NCBI GenBank assembly: GCA_000310025.1
Contig: FN648564.1
Span: 837,620 to 864,092, forward strand
Reading direction: 5' to 3'
Origin: Ectocarpus siliculosus
Lineage: Eukaryota > Sar > Phaeophyceae > Ectocarpales > Ectocarpaceae
Length of the DNA: 26,473 nt
Part shown: piece by piece, positions 11,701 through 21,900 of the stretch
Layout: each line of letters opens with the position of its first letter
Numbering within the stretch: position 1 is the stretch's first letter
Made by a program: the position numbers and the translations under genes
The notes under the pieces: generated by a model
Told to the model about the DNA's origin: nothing
Databases searched by the model: none
What the model saw: the letters and a program-made list of their open reading frames with translations, nothing else

Positions 11701-13219
11701 TGTCTCCTTCCGCACGGCTTTCTTGCTGCCGTGTTGTTCCAGATCTACTCCTTCAACGAGGCCAACAGCCCTGACTGGCCCGAGAACCTGCAGACCTACG
11801 TCACTGACCTCAAGAACGTAAGACCTATTTGGAATGATATTTTCGTCGATCCTTCCTTCTTTTGGACAAGAATGCTGTCCGCATATCATATGCTTGCCCG
11901 GATTTTTCGCCGCGAATGGATCTTGTCGAGCTGGTGGCATGGATATGCTCGCATCTTTTGTCCACCCCCCTCTGGCTGACGGCTCTATACCTGGTACGTT
12001 TTTTTGTTTTGTTAATAATCAGGGCGATGGCGAGAGCGGCGAGAAGTACTCGTCCCGCTACATCGGGTCCATGGTGGGCGACGTGCACAGGACTCTCTTG
12101 TACGGTGGCATCTTCGGCTACCCCGGGGACATCAACAACCCCAACGGTGAGGAGCTGGGTTGGGTTTGGTCTAGTTTCCCTGTTGCTTTCTTCTCCCCCC
12201 ATCCCCCCCTCCCCGAAAGCATCTTGATTTCATCAACTCCATTACGATGCTGCAGCCTTCTTGGAAACAATTCGTGTTGTGCCGCCATGCTTCTCAGTGA
12301 GTTTTATTTCCAGGCGCTCAACCAGTCCGTGGCCCTAGAAGTTGTGGGCATGGATGTATTTGTTGTTTTGTATGGGGCTTGACGTTGGAGACGAGCGAAC
12401 GGCAAGAGGACCCTTGTGTCGAGAATTTTCTCCTCCTCTTCCTCTACACTGCGGGTGCGGTGGATGACCCGTCTATGTGGCTCCGTGCATTGTCGTTTTG
12501 TCGGGCGCGTGAGAACTCGGTCTCCCCCCCCCCCTGGGCCCCACCATGTACTCGCATTCTTTGAAGACTCACGCCTACATGTCTTTGTCCGTCCCTCTCC
12601 GTCATGGACTCGCGCATGACCTCGACAGGCAAGCTGAGGCTTCTGTACGAGGGCGCGCCCATGGCCTTCATCTGCGAACAGGTGCGCAGTCTTCCCTGTT
12701 GGCGCCTCTCGCTCACGATCGCCTCTGCGTCGTTGATGGCGGCTCGTACACGGCAGTGTCTCTCCCGCTCTTTTTGTTTCCTAACCCTAATGTCGGGTTA
12801 GGGTTTCCTAACCCTAATGTCGGGTTAGGGTCAGGGTTACGTACACAGCAGTGTCTCTCCCACTCCTTTGGTTTCTCCTCGATTTCTCGTTTGCAACGTG
12901 GTTTAGTTAGTCCTATCCATCTGTCTCACTTGGGCTTGTTATCGTTTGTAACGTGGTTTTGTTGTCCTATCCATGTATCTCGCTTGGGTCTGTTAGCACC
13001 TACATGTATCGTCGCACGCACGTGGGCTGATGCATTGGTCGTCCGCTTGTTTGGTCGCTTTCCGTCGCGCCGCAGGCGGGGGGCATGGCAACGACCGGCA
13101 CGCAGCGCGTCATGGACATCAACCCGGAGAAGGTGCACCAGCGCGTGCCCACCTACCTCGGCTCCGCAGAGGACGTGACCGAGCTCATCAACGCCCTCAA
13201 GAAGGAGAAGGCTGAATAA
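5790..13219 (+). CDS. FBP: chloroplast fructose-1,6-bisphosphatase, complete, 11 exons, 406 aa
   Basis: Exons: 5790-5839, 6291-6483, 8026-8121, 8498-8591, 9341-9504, 10022-10115, 10890-11023, 11743-11817, 12023-12146, 12629-12681 and 13076-13219 with TAA. Intron phases are 2,0,0,1,0,1,0,0,1,0, and the sum is exactly 407 codons. The enzyme hydrolyses fructose-1,6-bisphosphate to fructose-6-phosphate in the Calvin cycle. Family marks in order: [18 protein letters not shown] (about 89-106); [20 protein letters not shown], the metal-binding catalytic motif (173-183); GTIFGIF; the redox loop ECIVDDD onward (200-216); [96 protein letters not shown]. The start is the ATG opening a short hydrophobic signal peptide ([16 protein letters not shown]), followed by [12 protein letters not shown]. 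This fits stramenopile plastid import, with Phe after the cleavage site. Cys201 and Cys216 match two of the three regulatory cysteines of plant plastid FBPase; the third is Leu221. Length is normal for a plastid FBPase precursor. Confidence 0.96.
9044..9340. repeat. degenerate tandem repeat at the 3' end of FBPase intron 4
   Basis: About three diverged units of 86-110 bp start near 9044, 9131 and 9221. Shared landmarks include (GA)AGGCAA near the start of each unit, a pyrimidine-rich stretch with CTGCTT or close variants, and an A-rich end (AAACACAA, AACAAATCA). The same AAGGCAAG string is the acceptor and first bases of exon 5 (AAAG then GCAAGC at 9341). The repeat therefore runs into the functional splice site and supplies look-alike acceptors at about 9136 and 9226. 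Confidence 0.5.
12745..12997. repeat. nested duplications filling FBPase intron 10
   Basis: Two pairs of repeats are visible. A 36-bp unit beginning CGTACACGGCAGTGTCTCTC occurs at 12745-12780 and 12840-12875, on either side of the telomere-like block. A 55-bp unit beginning CGTTTGCAACGTGG is tandemly duplicated at 12888-12942 and 12943-12997. Copies differ at scattered bases, so the events are not very recent. Confidence 0.75.
12777..12830. repeat. two 27-bp telomere-like inverted-repeat units
   Basis: Two identical 27-bp units lie head to tail at 12777-12803 and 12804-12830. Each contains CCTAACCC, a 7-base spacer (TAATGTC) and GGGTTAGG, so each unit is itself a perfect 8-bp inverted repeat of the TTAGGG telomere motif in both orientations. 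Further GGGTTA bases follow at 12834-12839. The block sits inside intron 10 of FBPase. Confidence 0.85.
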
Positions 13220-14241
13220 GTACAACAGCCTGATTTTTTCGAAAGAGATAACTCATGCTGTGTATGAACGCAGCAGCGCTCGTCGGGGAAGTTATTTTGC
13301 TCTTGATGAAATGTTAAAGATAGAAATCAAGAGAGTAGGAGCAGGCCTGTTCTTGTTTTTCGTATTTAGGCAGGCAGGCTTGCCCGCGAGCGGGAGGGAA
13401 GGGGCACGAGAAACAGCTGAGAGGCCCAACTCGTGAGTGACACGCTGTCAATATTTTTGAGTCTCGTGTGTACGGTTGTAGAGGGTACGTGTTGTAGTGA
13501 TGGATTTGGTCGGTCGTGCCAACGTCAGTGGCGGGGGCTGTGGGACCGATCCGCATCGCCGGGACAAGGGGAGAGGTTTTGGAAGACGACCTACCTACCT
13601 CGTTTTTCACTCCGTCTCTTCCTCCCTCTTGCTTGTAGCTGTTGGCTGTGGTAGAATCATCGTCTAAGGATGGAGCCATGAGGCGCGTATTGGAGAAAAA
13701 AATCCCGCAGGCGACGCAGCAGCCGTAGTGCTCGTGGGACTTCTGTTGTAGTTCTTGTAGCTGACGCGCCTTCAGTGGTGTGGTCTGCTCGTATGTGGCG
13801 CTCTCTTTGGATAGATTACCTTACCCAAGAGCACTTTCCTTAGAGGTGTGCGTTATTTCTGGAGAGCATGGGGCAGGACAGTGACGGGCGTCCAGCCTGC
13901 AAGTCGGTGGAAACTCGATAACCACTGAAGTCAAGAATGCATCGAAAGCTGTGTTTTCTCTCTTCGCTTTTAAACGATGATTTCTGACTATATATCGATC
14001 GTGAGCCCCCGTTTCCTTTCTTCTCGATTCCGACAACGAAAGGAGTGCCGAAATGGCTACAAGATTTGTGGGGAGGTTTCATAATAGAGAGTTTTGCGGT
14101 GGTCAATGAATCCGCTGAGGAAGGGCTTGCGTGCGACGGGTGAAGGGGGGGAAACTTGTGTCGTTTTTATTGTCACGGGGCCCGTCTTACAGAACATGCA
14201 TGAACATGCGTTCATCCAGCTCCTTTTGTTGCTGGCTCTTG
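13220..14241. other. FBPase 3' region, no gene seen
   Basis: About 1 kb directly downstream of the FBPase stop. Open frames here are short, lack family motifs and have no gene-like context. Part of it is likely the 3' untranslated region. I see no dependable polyadenylation signal. Confidence 0.5.
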
Positions 14242-14707
14242 AACCCTCCTAGTACCCAGTCCCTCCGCAAATACAAAATGTCGCAAAAATGTTTTGTCAG
14301 CCATTGGTCGAGGGCCTACACTCCCTCCAAAGAATCTGAGCTCCTTGCCAGAAAACGAGTGACTTGGCTTCAGTATGAAAAGGGTCACCAAAACACGTGG
14401 GGACACTCTTCATACTGAAGCCAAGTCAGAAAAAAATTCCAGTACCAGGCGATGTTCAGTTTACGACCTAGCTAGGGGATACGCGGGTTTGGGAGAGGTA
14501 TACAGCAAAGAAGAGGCCGGGGAGAGGCATCCATCACAGAGCACATCACACAGCGTACCACCTCAGCCAAGCATGATAGACCAAGGGTTCTTACGTGCGG
14601 TGCACACAGCGGAGCCTAGAGTGACTACATCAGTGCGGTCAATAGGCAATTTGAGTGCTGTGTCCCAAAAATGTCCCCTTTTGGGCTTCCAGTACTAGGA
14701 GGGGGTT
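14242..14707. mobile_element. possible small non-autonomous element with terminal inverted repeats
   Basis: The left end AACCCTCCTAGTAC (14242-14255) is matched in inverse orientation by GTACTAGGAGGGGGTT (14692-14707), apart from a 2-base insertion. The interval of about 466 bp contains a strong internal hairpin (14360-14428) and no recognisable transposase. A 107-codon open frame at 14375-14698 resembles nothing known. A clear target-site duplication is not visible. Size and structure fit a MITE-like element, but a chance inverted pair cannot be excluded. Confidence 0.35.
14360..14428. repeat. perfect 20-bp inverted repeat (hairpin)
   Basis: The arm TGACTTGGCTTCAGTATGAA (14360-14379) is exactly complementary to 14409-14428, with a 29-base loop. 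Transcribed, it would form an uninterrupted 20-bp stem, comparable in length to a small-RNA duplex. It lies centrally in the candidate element at 14242-14707. Confidence 0.85.
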
Positions 14708-15498
14708 AAGCGCCTGAAGCACACGTGGTTACTTACCTTATCGAAAACGAGTGATATCTTCCCTCTCATCAGACAACTGCCCACATCCATTTGGGTGCCG
14801 TCCATTTGTGCATAGGTGGGTTCATACAGCGGAAGCCAGTGCGCCGAACGGTTGCTGCTTGCATGATTGGACTGAAGCATTGCCATACGCGCGAGTGAGT
14901 GACAACAGAACGTGTCAAGGCGATGTCAGCCGGTGTTTACTGGGGGATTTCCCCAGGACATTTTCCCATCCATTCTGGCTGGCTGGTCAAATATACTCAC
15001 ACGCGGCGGGGCTCAATCTTGATCACTGTCGCTGCCACCGTCAGATTGTTGTTCCCGCTGGTGGTCTGGGTGTAGATGTTTATTTTGCACTGCCTGTTTC
15101 GTTATTCGATTCATTCATAACCCCCAATCTCTGTCGTTGTTGTTGTTGTTGCTCTTGTTTTCACCGAAAAAGTCAACAATCGTTCCGCCGGACGTCTTTT
15201 TTTGTCGTAGAGGCAGAGGCACTACTGCGTGCAACGCTCAGCAACAAAATGTGGCCGACTGCCTACAACGTAATTTCGTCGTGATGCACACAATCAATCC
15301 AAAGCTACGCTCGTTCATAATTATCCCGCGCCCGCGCTGTTTACCGCATACTAGTATTAGTGAATGAGTGAGTGAATTCTGAGAGCACCACCGCACGCAG
15401 TCTCAAGGCGCACAGACGTGGGAGAAGTTACCTTCGGATTTTCACACACGGCGACCGCTTGATCGAGTGATTCGTACCACACGGCACACATTTAGACA
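14708..15498. other. intergenic stretch without identified gene
   Basis: No supported coding region. It includes a GTT microsatellite near 15137-15157. Longer open frames here (for example 14751-15284) are low-complexity or lack any family resemblance. Confidence 0.45.
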
Positions 15499-15645
15499 AT
15501 GCGAACGGCTAGCGGAGGTTCGTTGACAACATTCAACGAAAAAACAAACAGAGCCGAAAAAAACAACATTTTGATCCGCAAGACGGAACGGCACGCACGT
15601 GCAAAAAAAGAAAGAGCATCCGACGATGCAAACATGATGAATGAT
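15499..15645. repeat. diverged dispersed repeat, copy 1
   Basis: It shares the string GGCTAGCGGAGGTTCGTTGA with 18445-18464. Downstream, both copies keep an A-rich, similarly spaced pattern including CGAAAA, TCCGCAAGACG and GCACGTG followed by an A-run. Read on the plus strand, both give a short Lys/Arg-rich frame starting ASGGSL. The shared boundaries are fuzzy, so the element type is unknown. Confidence 0.55.
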
Positions 15646-17163
15646 GAACAAGAAATCGCGGGTACATCGGGAGCCGCCGACTGCGCTGTCCGTGTTGTCT
15701 TTATCAGAATTAACACAACCAACTAACTGTTGGAGTAGCAACGTCAGAGAGAAACAACACCAGAACTGCTTGAAAGTTTTGGCTATCTGGTACAAGAAGT
15801 ATTGTCAAGGAAATGTTGTGTATGTCTCATGTTCACCCTCTGCTCTGTCAATTACTTGAGTATGTGTACATATATATGGTGTAGTACATACAGTAGTGAT
15901 ACGACATGTTATCGCGAATACAACAACGATAACAGCATGGATGGAATCCGATGCCCGGGTGGGGACAAAAGGGTTCACTTCCTGCCGGGCACTGAACCAT
16001 GGGGCAGTTACTGTTTTGCAGGAAGTCACACTCGATGCGCTCGATGGACTGGACTGCATGTTTCCAAGACGATAGCCAAGAGTAGCAGTCTACGTCCACA
16101 GCGCGATATCCGACTCTGATGCATGGACACAGTCATCGTGGCTTCATCGCACGACGTTGGATTTGCGAAGACGAATGATGACCAAGAGGTGGCACTTTCA
16201 CTATTCATTGCAACATGCATTCATTCACCCTAGGGCAGCCGGTGGGGGAATGAACGAATGAATGTGGACCCGTGATCTACCTCAAATACCGCAAGTGTTT
16301 GAGCGAGGCGACCGAGAGAATCAACTAACAACAAAGGAGCTGTATCATGAGTCCAAAAAGTGAGGGCCGATGCGCTCGACTCATTGCACTTTTTCCTACA
16401 ACTTTCAATATGTTACAGCTGCTGAAACCACCTTGTACTGCGTGATGAGTGTGCTGGGGGTCTTTCCCCCCTCACTCCTTCTGCATCGACAAGCGACGCC
16501 CGGCAGCTGATAACCGATGAAAGTACGGCACGCCCCCGCCTCTCCCGTGAGTACGTGCTGTAATGCGCCAACGGTGTGATCCAAACTCACAGTTTTCATC
16601 GCCGTCCGTCTGAGCGCCGCCAAGGGCTACTCTTGACGCTCCCCTCACATTGACTTTTCACCTGCCGATCCCCACATGATTTCGGATTGGATGAAATACA
16701 AATACCCACCTGTCATATCTCTCTTTCCAGTGGAATATTTTGGTACCCCTCCATGTGGCTGACCTTTGACAAACTGAAATATTCAGGGATTGTACCTTAG
16801 ACGTGTAGCATAGAACATGTCAACGAAACCCCGGTGTTTCAATAGTGGCTACGTGGCGCCTCGGTTGGAAACGAACCTCGTATGCCCTCTGGCGTCATTG
16901 CTGTAGGTCGGGTCCGAATCCCTCCGGAGCGACAAGATTCGCCATTTAGAAATAAACCGCCGAACCTCTGCCATGATTTTCCGTAGAGACAACAAAAGAA
17001 GATGGGGCTATCGCATAATGTACCCCCCTTTGCGTCCAACCCTAAGGGCAGTCTACGGGCAGGAAACGTGAAGGGACCCTCCTGTGTGACTGGTGAGTCA
17101 GAAGCAAGGTGGTCTACACCTAAGAGTAGAAAATAGGCTTCTACAGTGGACTAGTTAGAACAG
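15646..17163. other. intergenic stretch without identified gene
   Basis: No coding region with family support. Visible elements are a small (AT)n patch at 15870-15877, a CATTCATTC/GAATGAACGAATG imperfect inverted repeat at about 16215-16265, and a B-box-like string GGGTCCGAATCC at 16910-16921, which does not fold into a convincing tRNA. Confidence 0.45.
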
Positions 17164-17206
17164 ATGGCACCATCCTCGTTCACCGTAAATCTGTATCCAT
17201 CCGTGC

Positions 17207-17241
17207 TTGTTGTTGTTGTTGCTGTTGTTGTTGTTGTTGTT
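17207..17241. repeat. (GTT)n microsatellite, interrupted
   Basis: GTT units are broken by one GCT near 17221. The repeat lies in a 109-codon open frame (17164-17493), where it encodes a Val-rich run that mimics a signal peptide. I regard that frame as probably spurious. Confidence 0.8.
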
Positions 17242-18145
17242 TTCGGATTTGTATCCGCCGATTGCAATGAAAGCTATCTATCCCAAAACACACTTCTACA
17301 GGGGGCGGAAGCGTCCGCGAAGCCCCAGCGCGCGAGGGAAGTAGAATCAGAAAGTACGGCCATCTCGGGACCGAAGAGAAAGAGAGTCGGGGAAACAGCG
17401 GTGGGAGGGAAGAAACGCGACCGGGCACTACACACTGTAGAAGCGAGTAGGGCGGCCGAAGCAGCACCTGTGGCGAACTATGTATCCGGCTGAGGTTGAT
17501 GCGCCATGTTCCCCTCCCTGCTGTACGCTACACTCCCGTTGTATGTCCTTTGTATTGCCTTTATCTCTGTGCTGTGCTTCTTTTTTCCTGCCCTCCCTGC
17601 CTATTGTACCTTGTTGGGTACCTTGATCTCCCTTTGGCTGTTGCTTTTGCTTCTATTTTTCTGGCTGTCTGCCCATCTGCCGCCTCGTTAACATTGTCCA
17701 CGAGGGGGCGGACGGTTAATTTGCGATGGAAGTTTCGTACTGAAGTTAGACTTTGGAAAACCGAGATATGCAGGCGTTTCCTGGATTTGGAACAGGAGGT
17801 ACTGCGATCCCCAGTGCGCCCTAAAGTGGTTCAATTCGCTTCCCATATAGTCTATTTCGCAACGTATTTCCATTTCGTTTCTTAGGTTTCGAAGATATTT
17901 TCCCTCAGTTCACCCAAAGTCAGCGAAGGGGACGTTTTCTATCTCTGGCTTCTTCTGAAGAAAGCCGCGAAATGCGCGGTGTATTGACATACACACAACA
18001 CGTTGAAGATGTTTACACAAGACGATGCTGGGAGCGACCGCATTACGCCATATCCGTCACCGACGCGCGCGCCCCAACCCGTCCTTGACGGTCTTTTCAA
18101 CGCATGTAACCTACTTGGTCCCTGCTCATATAAACACCTCTTTCT
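17242..18145. other. intergenic stretch without identified gene
   Basis: Two back-to-back open frames (17164-17493 and 17496-17885) cover part of this stretch. One is dominated by the microsatellite-derived Val run and the other by Leu/Cys-rich sequence. Neither has recognisable domains, and I do not call them as genes. The rest shows no feature. Confidence 0.4.
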
Positions 18146-18289
18146 TGAACCACACTGCTTAAAGCATCGACCTGCTATTCAACCTAACCACCTTCAATTT
18201 GCGATTCGGCCCCTACGCCCCCTGAACCACACTGCTTAAAGCATCGACCTGCTATTCAACCTAACCACCTTCAATTTGCGATTCGGGCC
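18146..18289. repeat. 77-bp tandem duplication
   Basis: A unit beginning TGAACCACACTGCTTAAAGC starts at 18146 and again at 18223. The two copies are identical for about 66 bases, ending in GCGATTCGG, so the duplication looks recent. The second copy runs into the GC-rich palindrome at 18284-18317. Confidence 0.9.
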
Positions 18290-18317
18290 CCGGCGCCCAC
18301 TGGGGGCGTAGGGGCCC
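18208..18317. repeat. GC-rich inverted repeat around the duplication
   Basis: GGCCCCTACGCCCCC at 18208-18222 is exactly inverted as GGGGGCGTAGGGGCC at 18302-18316. In addition, 18284-18317 is an imperfect palindrome of its own, starting GGGCCCC and ending GGGGCCC. This may be the end of an element or a fold-back structure. Confidence 0.7.
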
Positions 18318-18436
18318 TAGTACTCTATTGACAAGGGAGAAGAATGACCACCATCGGGTTATTGTCAAACATTCCGGTAGCTCGGTCGATTTTCAACACA
18401 CGTCCGGCTCATCACATGCAGTATATATATATATCA

Positions 18437-18598
18437 ACTCGAATGGCTAGCGGAGGTTCGTTGATGATGTACTCGACACGAAAACGAACGGAAAAAACAG
18501 CCGGTAAGACAAGAGATGAGGTCCGCAAGACGTCAGTGACTGCACGTGAAAAAATAAAAAAGATTGTCCGGCGACACGAAACAAAATTTGGCGGGTGA
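18437..18598. repeat. diverged dispersed repeat, copy 2
   Basis: Counterpart of 15499-15645, in the same orientation. It shares GGCTAGCGGAGGTTCGTTGA and the following A-rich pattern (ACGGAAAAAACA, TCCGCAAGACG, GCACGTG). An (AT)n patch at 18421-18432 precedes it. It ends about 390 bp before the start of the modular secreted protein gene. Confidence 0.55.
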
Positions 18599-18983
18599 AC
18601 GGGTGAATGCGGAGCGGCGTACTTCACCCGTCAGTGTTGAATCCTTCCAAGGTTACCACGGAGAGAAACACTTCTCTTTGGGCTTCCCGTTTCTCATGTC
18701 TGCCGCACATGCCCCCATCTATCGGAGGCGCACGACCGGTGCGCACCGTCGGTAGTTTTGGGTCTGGGAACCACAGCGAATTTGCGTAAGGGTCAAATTA
18801 TTTTATGCAAGAATGAAAATTGATTCCAAGTTGTGGATCCCACCTACCTGTAGCCCGTTCCTCCGATGATGTTGCCTGTTGCTCCACCCCTACACACTGC
18901 CTTGCCTCTCACTCCTCTCTTTTGCTCTCCACCGAAAGCAAGAAGATTGATAGAAGCAACCAAAACACGGATAACACCGCACC

Positions 18984-21900
18984 ATGATGAGCACTGTCAT
19001 CTCCTCTCCTCGGCGAGGCTGCCGCCCTCCGGGCCTCGTCACGGTGGCGAAGAACCTTCTTCGGCTGCTGGTCGTGCTAGTGGTGCTCATCACCTCAGCC
19101 GCCGCTGACACCCCTGCCCAAGACGGGGGGGAGCCAACGTCGGAGGACACCACCACCTACATCTACAGCTGCGACGATCTCGCGATGGACACGACACTCG
19201 TCCGCGGCTCCGTTGCCATTATGGGCGACATCATCTGCGATAAGACCAAGGTGTGTGAAAGTCGCAGCGGCAAAAAAAGTGCCATGATTTTTTTCGGTTG
19301 CCTGCATCCTCTGCGTGTGTGCATGTCTCTTTCTCCAGTCGTGCTTTTGGAGTTCGTTGCATCTTGTCGAGGTGTCGGGCTTGATTTAGCCCCTGGTGCA
19401 TTGAACCGGCTCATGAACCTCGAACGTACGCTCGGAGATCTTTGGCAGACTCAAAGCCAACCGCCCGCGTTGCGATCCACGCCAGGTTCCACCGTGCATG
19501 ATTTCGTCCATCAGTGATGGGGGAAGAATGTTGATCGATTGCCACATCCTTCGCTCTCTCTACCTTCTTTGCTCATCTAATGTATTGATGAGAGTACAGC
19601 AGTACAAGAAACAAACAGGCGCAATTCGGCGTACATGATTTTGTCTGGCGCTGCCATACCATGGGATCGGAAATAACGCCGCAGGCCTTGGTAGTACATG
19701 TACGCATCAGATCAGTGGTGAAATGACAGCAGCTTCATTTTTGTTCATCATGCCCTCCTGTTCTCTTGAAATTTTTGGCATTCGGAAAGCTTTCTCCCGT
19801 AGAATTGTTTCTCATAGGCGATGTATACCGCAGATCAGAAGGTGCTGCGGCTCTCCTGGATTCGGCTGCTGCTGCTGGAGATTGCTGCTGTAACATCATT
19901 ATCTATGCCGTTGTGTTGGATCGTAAACTCGGTGCTTGGCAAACTGTAGCGCTCAGCGCACTCGCGGCGCGCGCCGCACCCCACAACAAAGCCACCTCCA
20001 GGAAAGGGCGGTTCCACGCACTCCGTTCTTTGCTCGCCCTCGCCTTTGCGCGACGCAACGAAGATTGTCATCTGTACGGACGGATTGTGGATTCCGACCA
20101 ACGGTAACTTTCTGTGGTGTCGCAGATTGTAATGAAAAAGAGAAGGGAGGTGGTGAATGATCCACCGAGCTCCGTGAGTTGGATTGCCCCGCCGCCGCCG
20201 ACATGGCTCCACTCCGCAACAAGAAGTGCAGTAGTGCAGCCGCCACCGCCACTCCCTCTCTCTCTCTCTTCCATCTGTCTCTGTCCCACTCAGAGTCCTG
20301 GCAGCCAAGCTCAATAGACACGTTCACGTGTAAAATCGAACAATGATTGTATTGCTGCGACCAACAGATCATCGAGGTGGCTCAGGGCTACGGCGACGTC
20401 CTCATCTTTGCAGACACCATCATGTGGACCAAGGGCGTCATCTTCGAAATCCCCAAGGGAACCAGGGTCGACTTCGGAGCGCCTGCTTTCGTCTTCGTCA
20501 GCAACGAGGTATGTATGGCATACGCACAGCCGGCAGCCAATTGTCCATGAGCCACATGGTTTCAGTTCTGTTTGCACTCTGTCGAGGCCGAGCCCATCAT
20601 TAGCATGGTCTTCCAATACGACAGCAGCAGCAACAGCATTTTAGGGGGCGGCGCAACATTTTTTTTTTTTTCTCCACGAAAACATGTCGCAGCCAGCGAG
20701 GAACGTGTCATGCGGATTACCCCACACACTGAGTTGTTTGGCCTGACTTGCAGCGCCTTCAGAACACGGCAAAACAGCCTTCGTTGCCCAACGCAATATC
20801 CCTCGCCCCCCTCTCTCCGTTTCGGCTTATTCGCTATTGTAACTTCGTTGCCCTTGTGGGGTACATATGGGTGTTGGTGTTGGTGTTGGTGCGTTACTGC
20901 TATACTATGTAAGGACAACAAGGACGGCATCTTCCACGTGGACGGGATCCTGGGGTTCCTTGCCGAAGACCCCGGCTTCGAAGCCCCTGACGACGCCACA
21001 CCGGTAAGGGTGTCTGTCTCTCGTCGGCTGTTCTTGGTATTGTAGTGGTTGCAGCGATATTTGGTGGTGGCCGTGGCGGTGGTATTGATGATTTAGCTCC
21101 TGTTGGTGCTGTTTTATTGTGTTGTTGGTATTACCTGCCGTCATCGTGGCCTACGGGATGTCCGTCCGCGTGGTTCTAGGCTTTGCAGTCGAGAAAATTT
21201 GAGACTCAACGAAAACGCACCAGATATATATTTTTCGTGATTCCTCCGCAAGATGTGACGTTCGGTCTACTGCTGTATTGCACCCATGAAACATCCCGAC
21301 ATCTTGACGAAGCTTTACTCGGTTCTCCACTCTTATTTTTGTCCGAAAGTTTTAACGCACCCGGTGTCATTCCCCTCTTGTCGCGTTTACCTGATATTTG
21401 GTTTTTGCCGATTTTTTCATGCCACCGCTCCCCCTCGCTTCGGCTCAAGGGTGAATTCCACCAATGCCCAAAGCTTGTTCTCCCCTCCCGCCTCCATCGA
21501 AGCATTGATGCTAGTCCCCGGTGTTGGCTCCCATGACTCCCTGTCCCGATCCAGTCTTGCGTAAAAGTGCAAGAACTCGACGTTACGTCTATCGTATGCA
21601 TACAACACCAAACAAATGCTTGGCCAAATTTCAAGTATAATGTCCACCATCACACGCGGCTTTATTTAGCACCCGGAACTGGTCGTTATAGCCCCTTTAC
21701 GGTCCGACCATCGCATGCTCTTGTTCCTGCTTGTTTTAACCAAATTTGTGTGTTGCCTCTCGAGAACACGGTTGTGACAGTACTGCAGGCGGAACAGGCC
21801 AGCGCCTTCCCCTTCCTGATCAATGGCCCCTCGCTCTTCCCCTGTTTGCGTCAAACGGTTTCCGCTGGTCGTTGCGATACACAAACGAACCTCTCTCAAC

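Noticed and set aside
14375-14698. 107-codon frame within the candidate mobile element
   Set aside because: No transposase or other motif. It begins in the hairpin and ends at the inverted terminus.
16845-16933. Functional type II tRNA gene
   Set aside because: The T-arm and acceptor stem cannot be paired around the B-box-like string, and no credible anticodon arm forms.
17164-17493. 109-codon frame with an apparent signal peptide
   Set aside because: The hydrophobic run is a GTT microsatellite read as Val. The remainder has no family resemblance and no splice or expression context.
17496-17885. 129-codon frame, Leu/Cys-rich
   Set aside because: No domain and no conserved motif. Composition fits pyrimidine-rich noncoding DNA.
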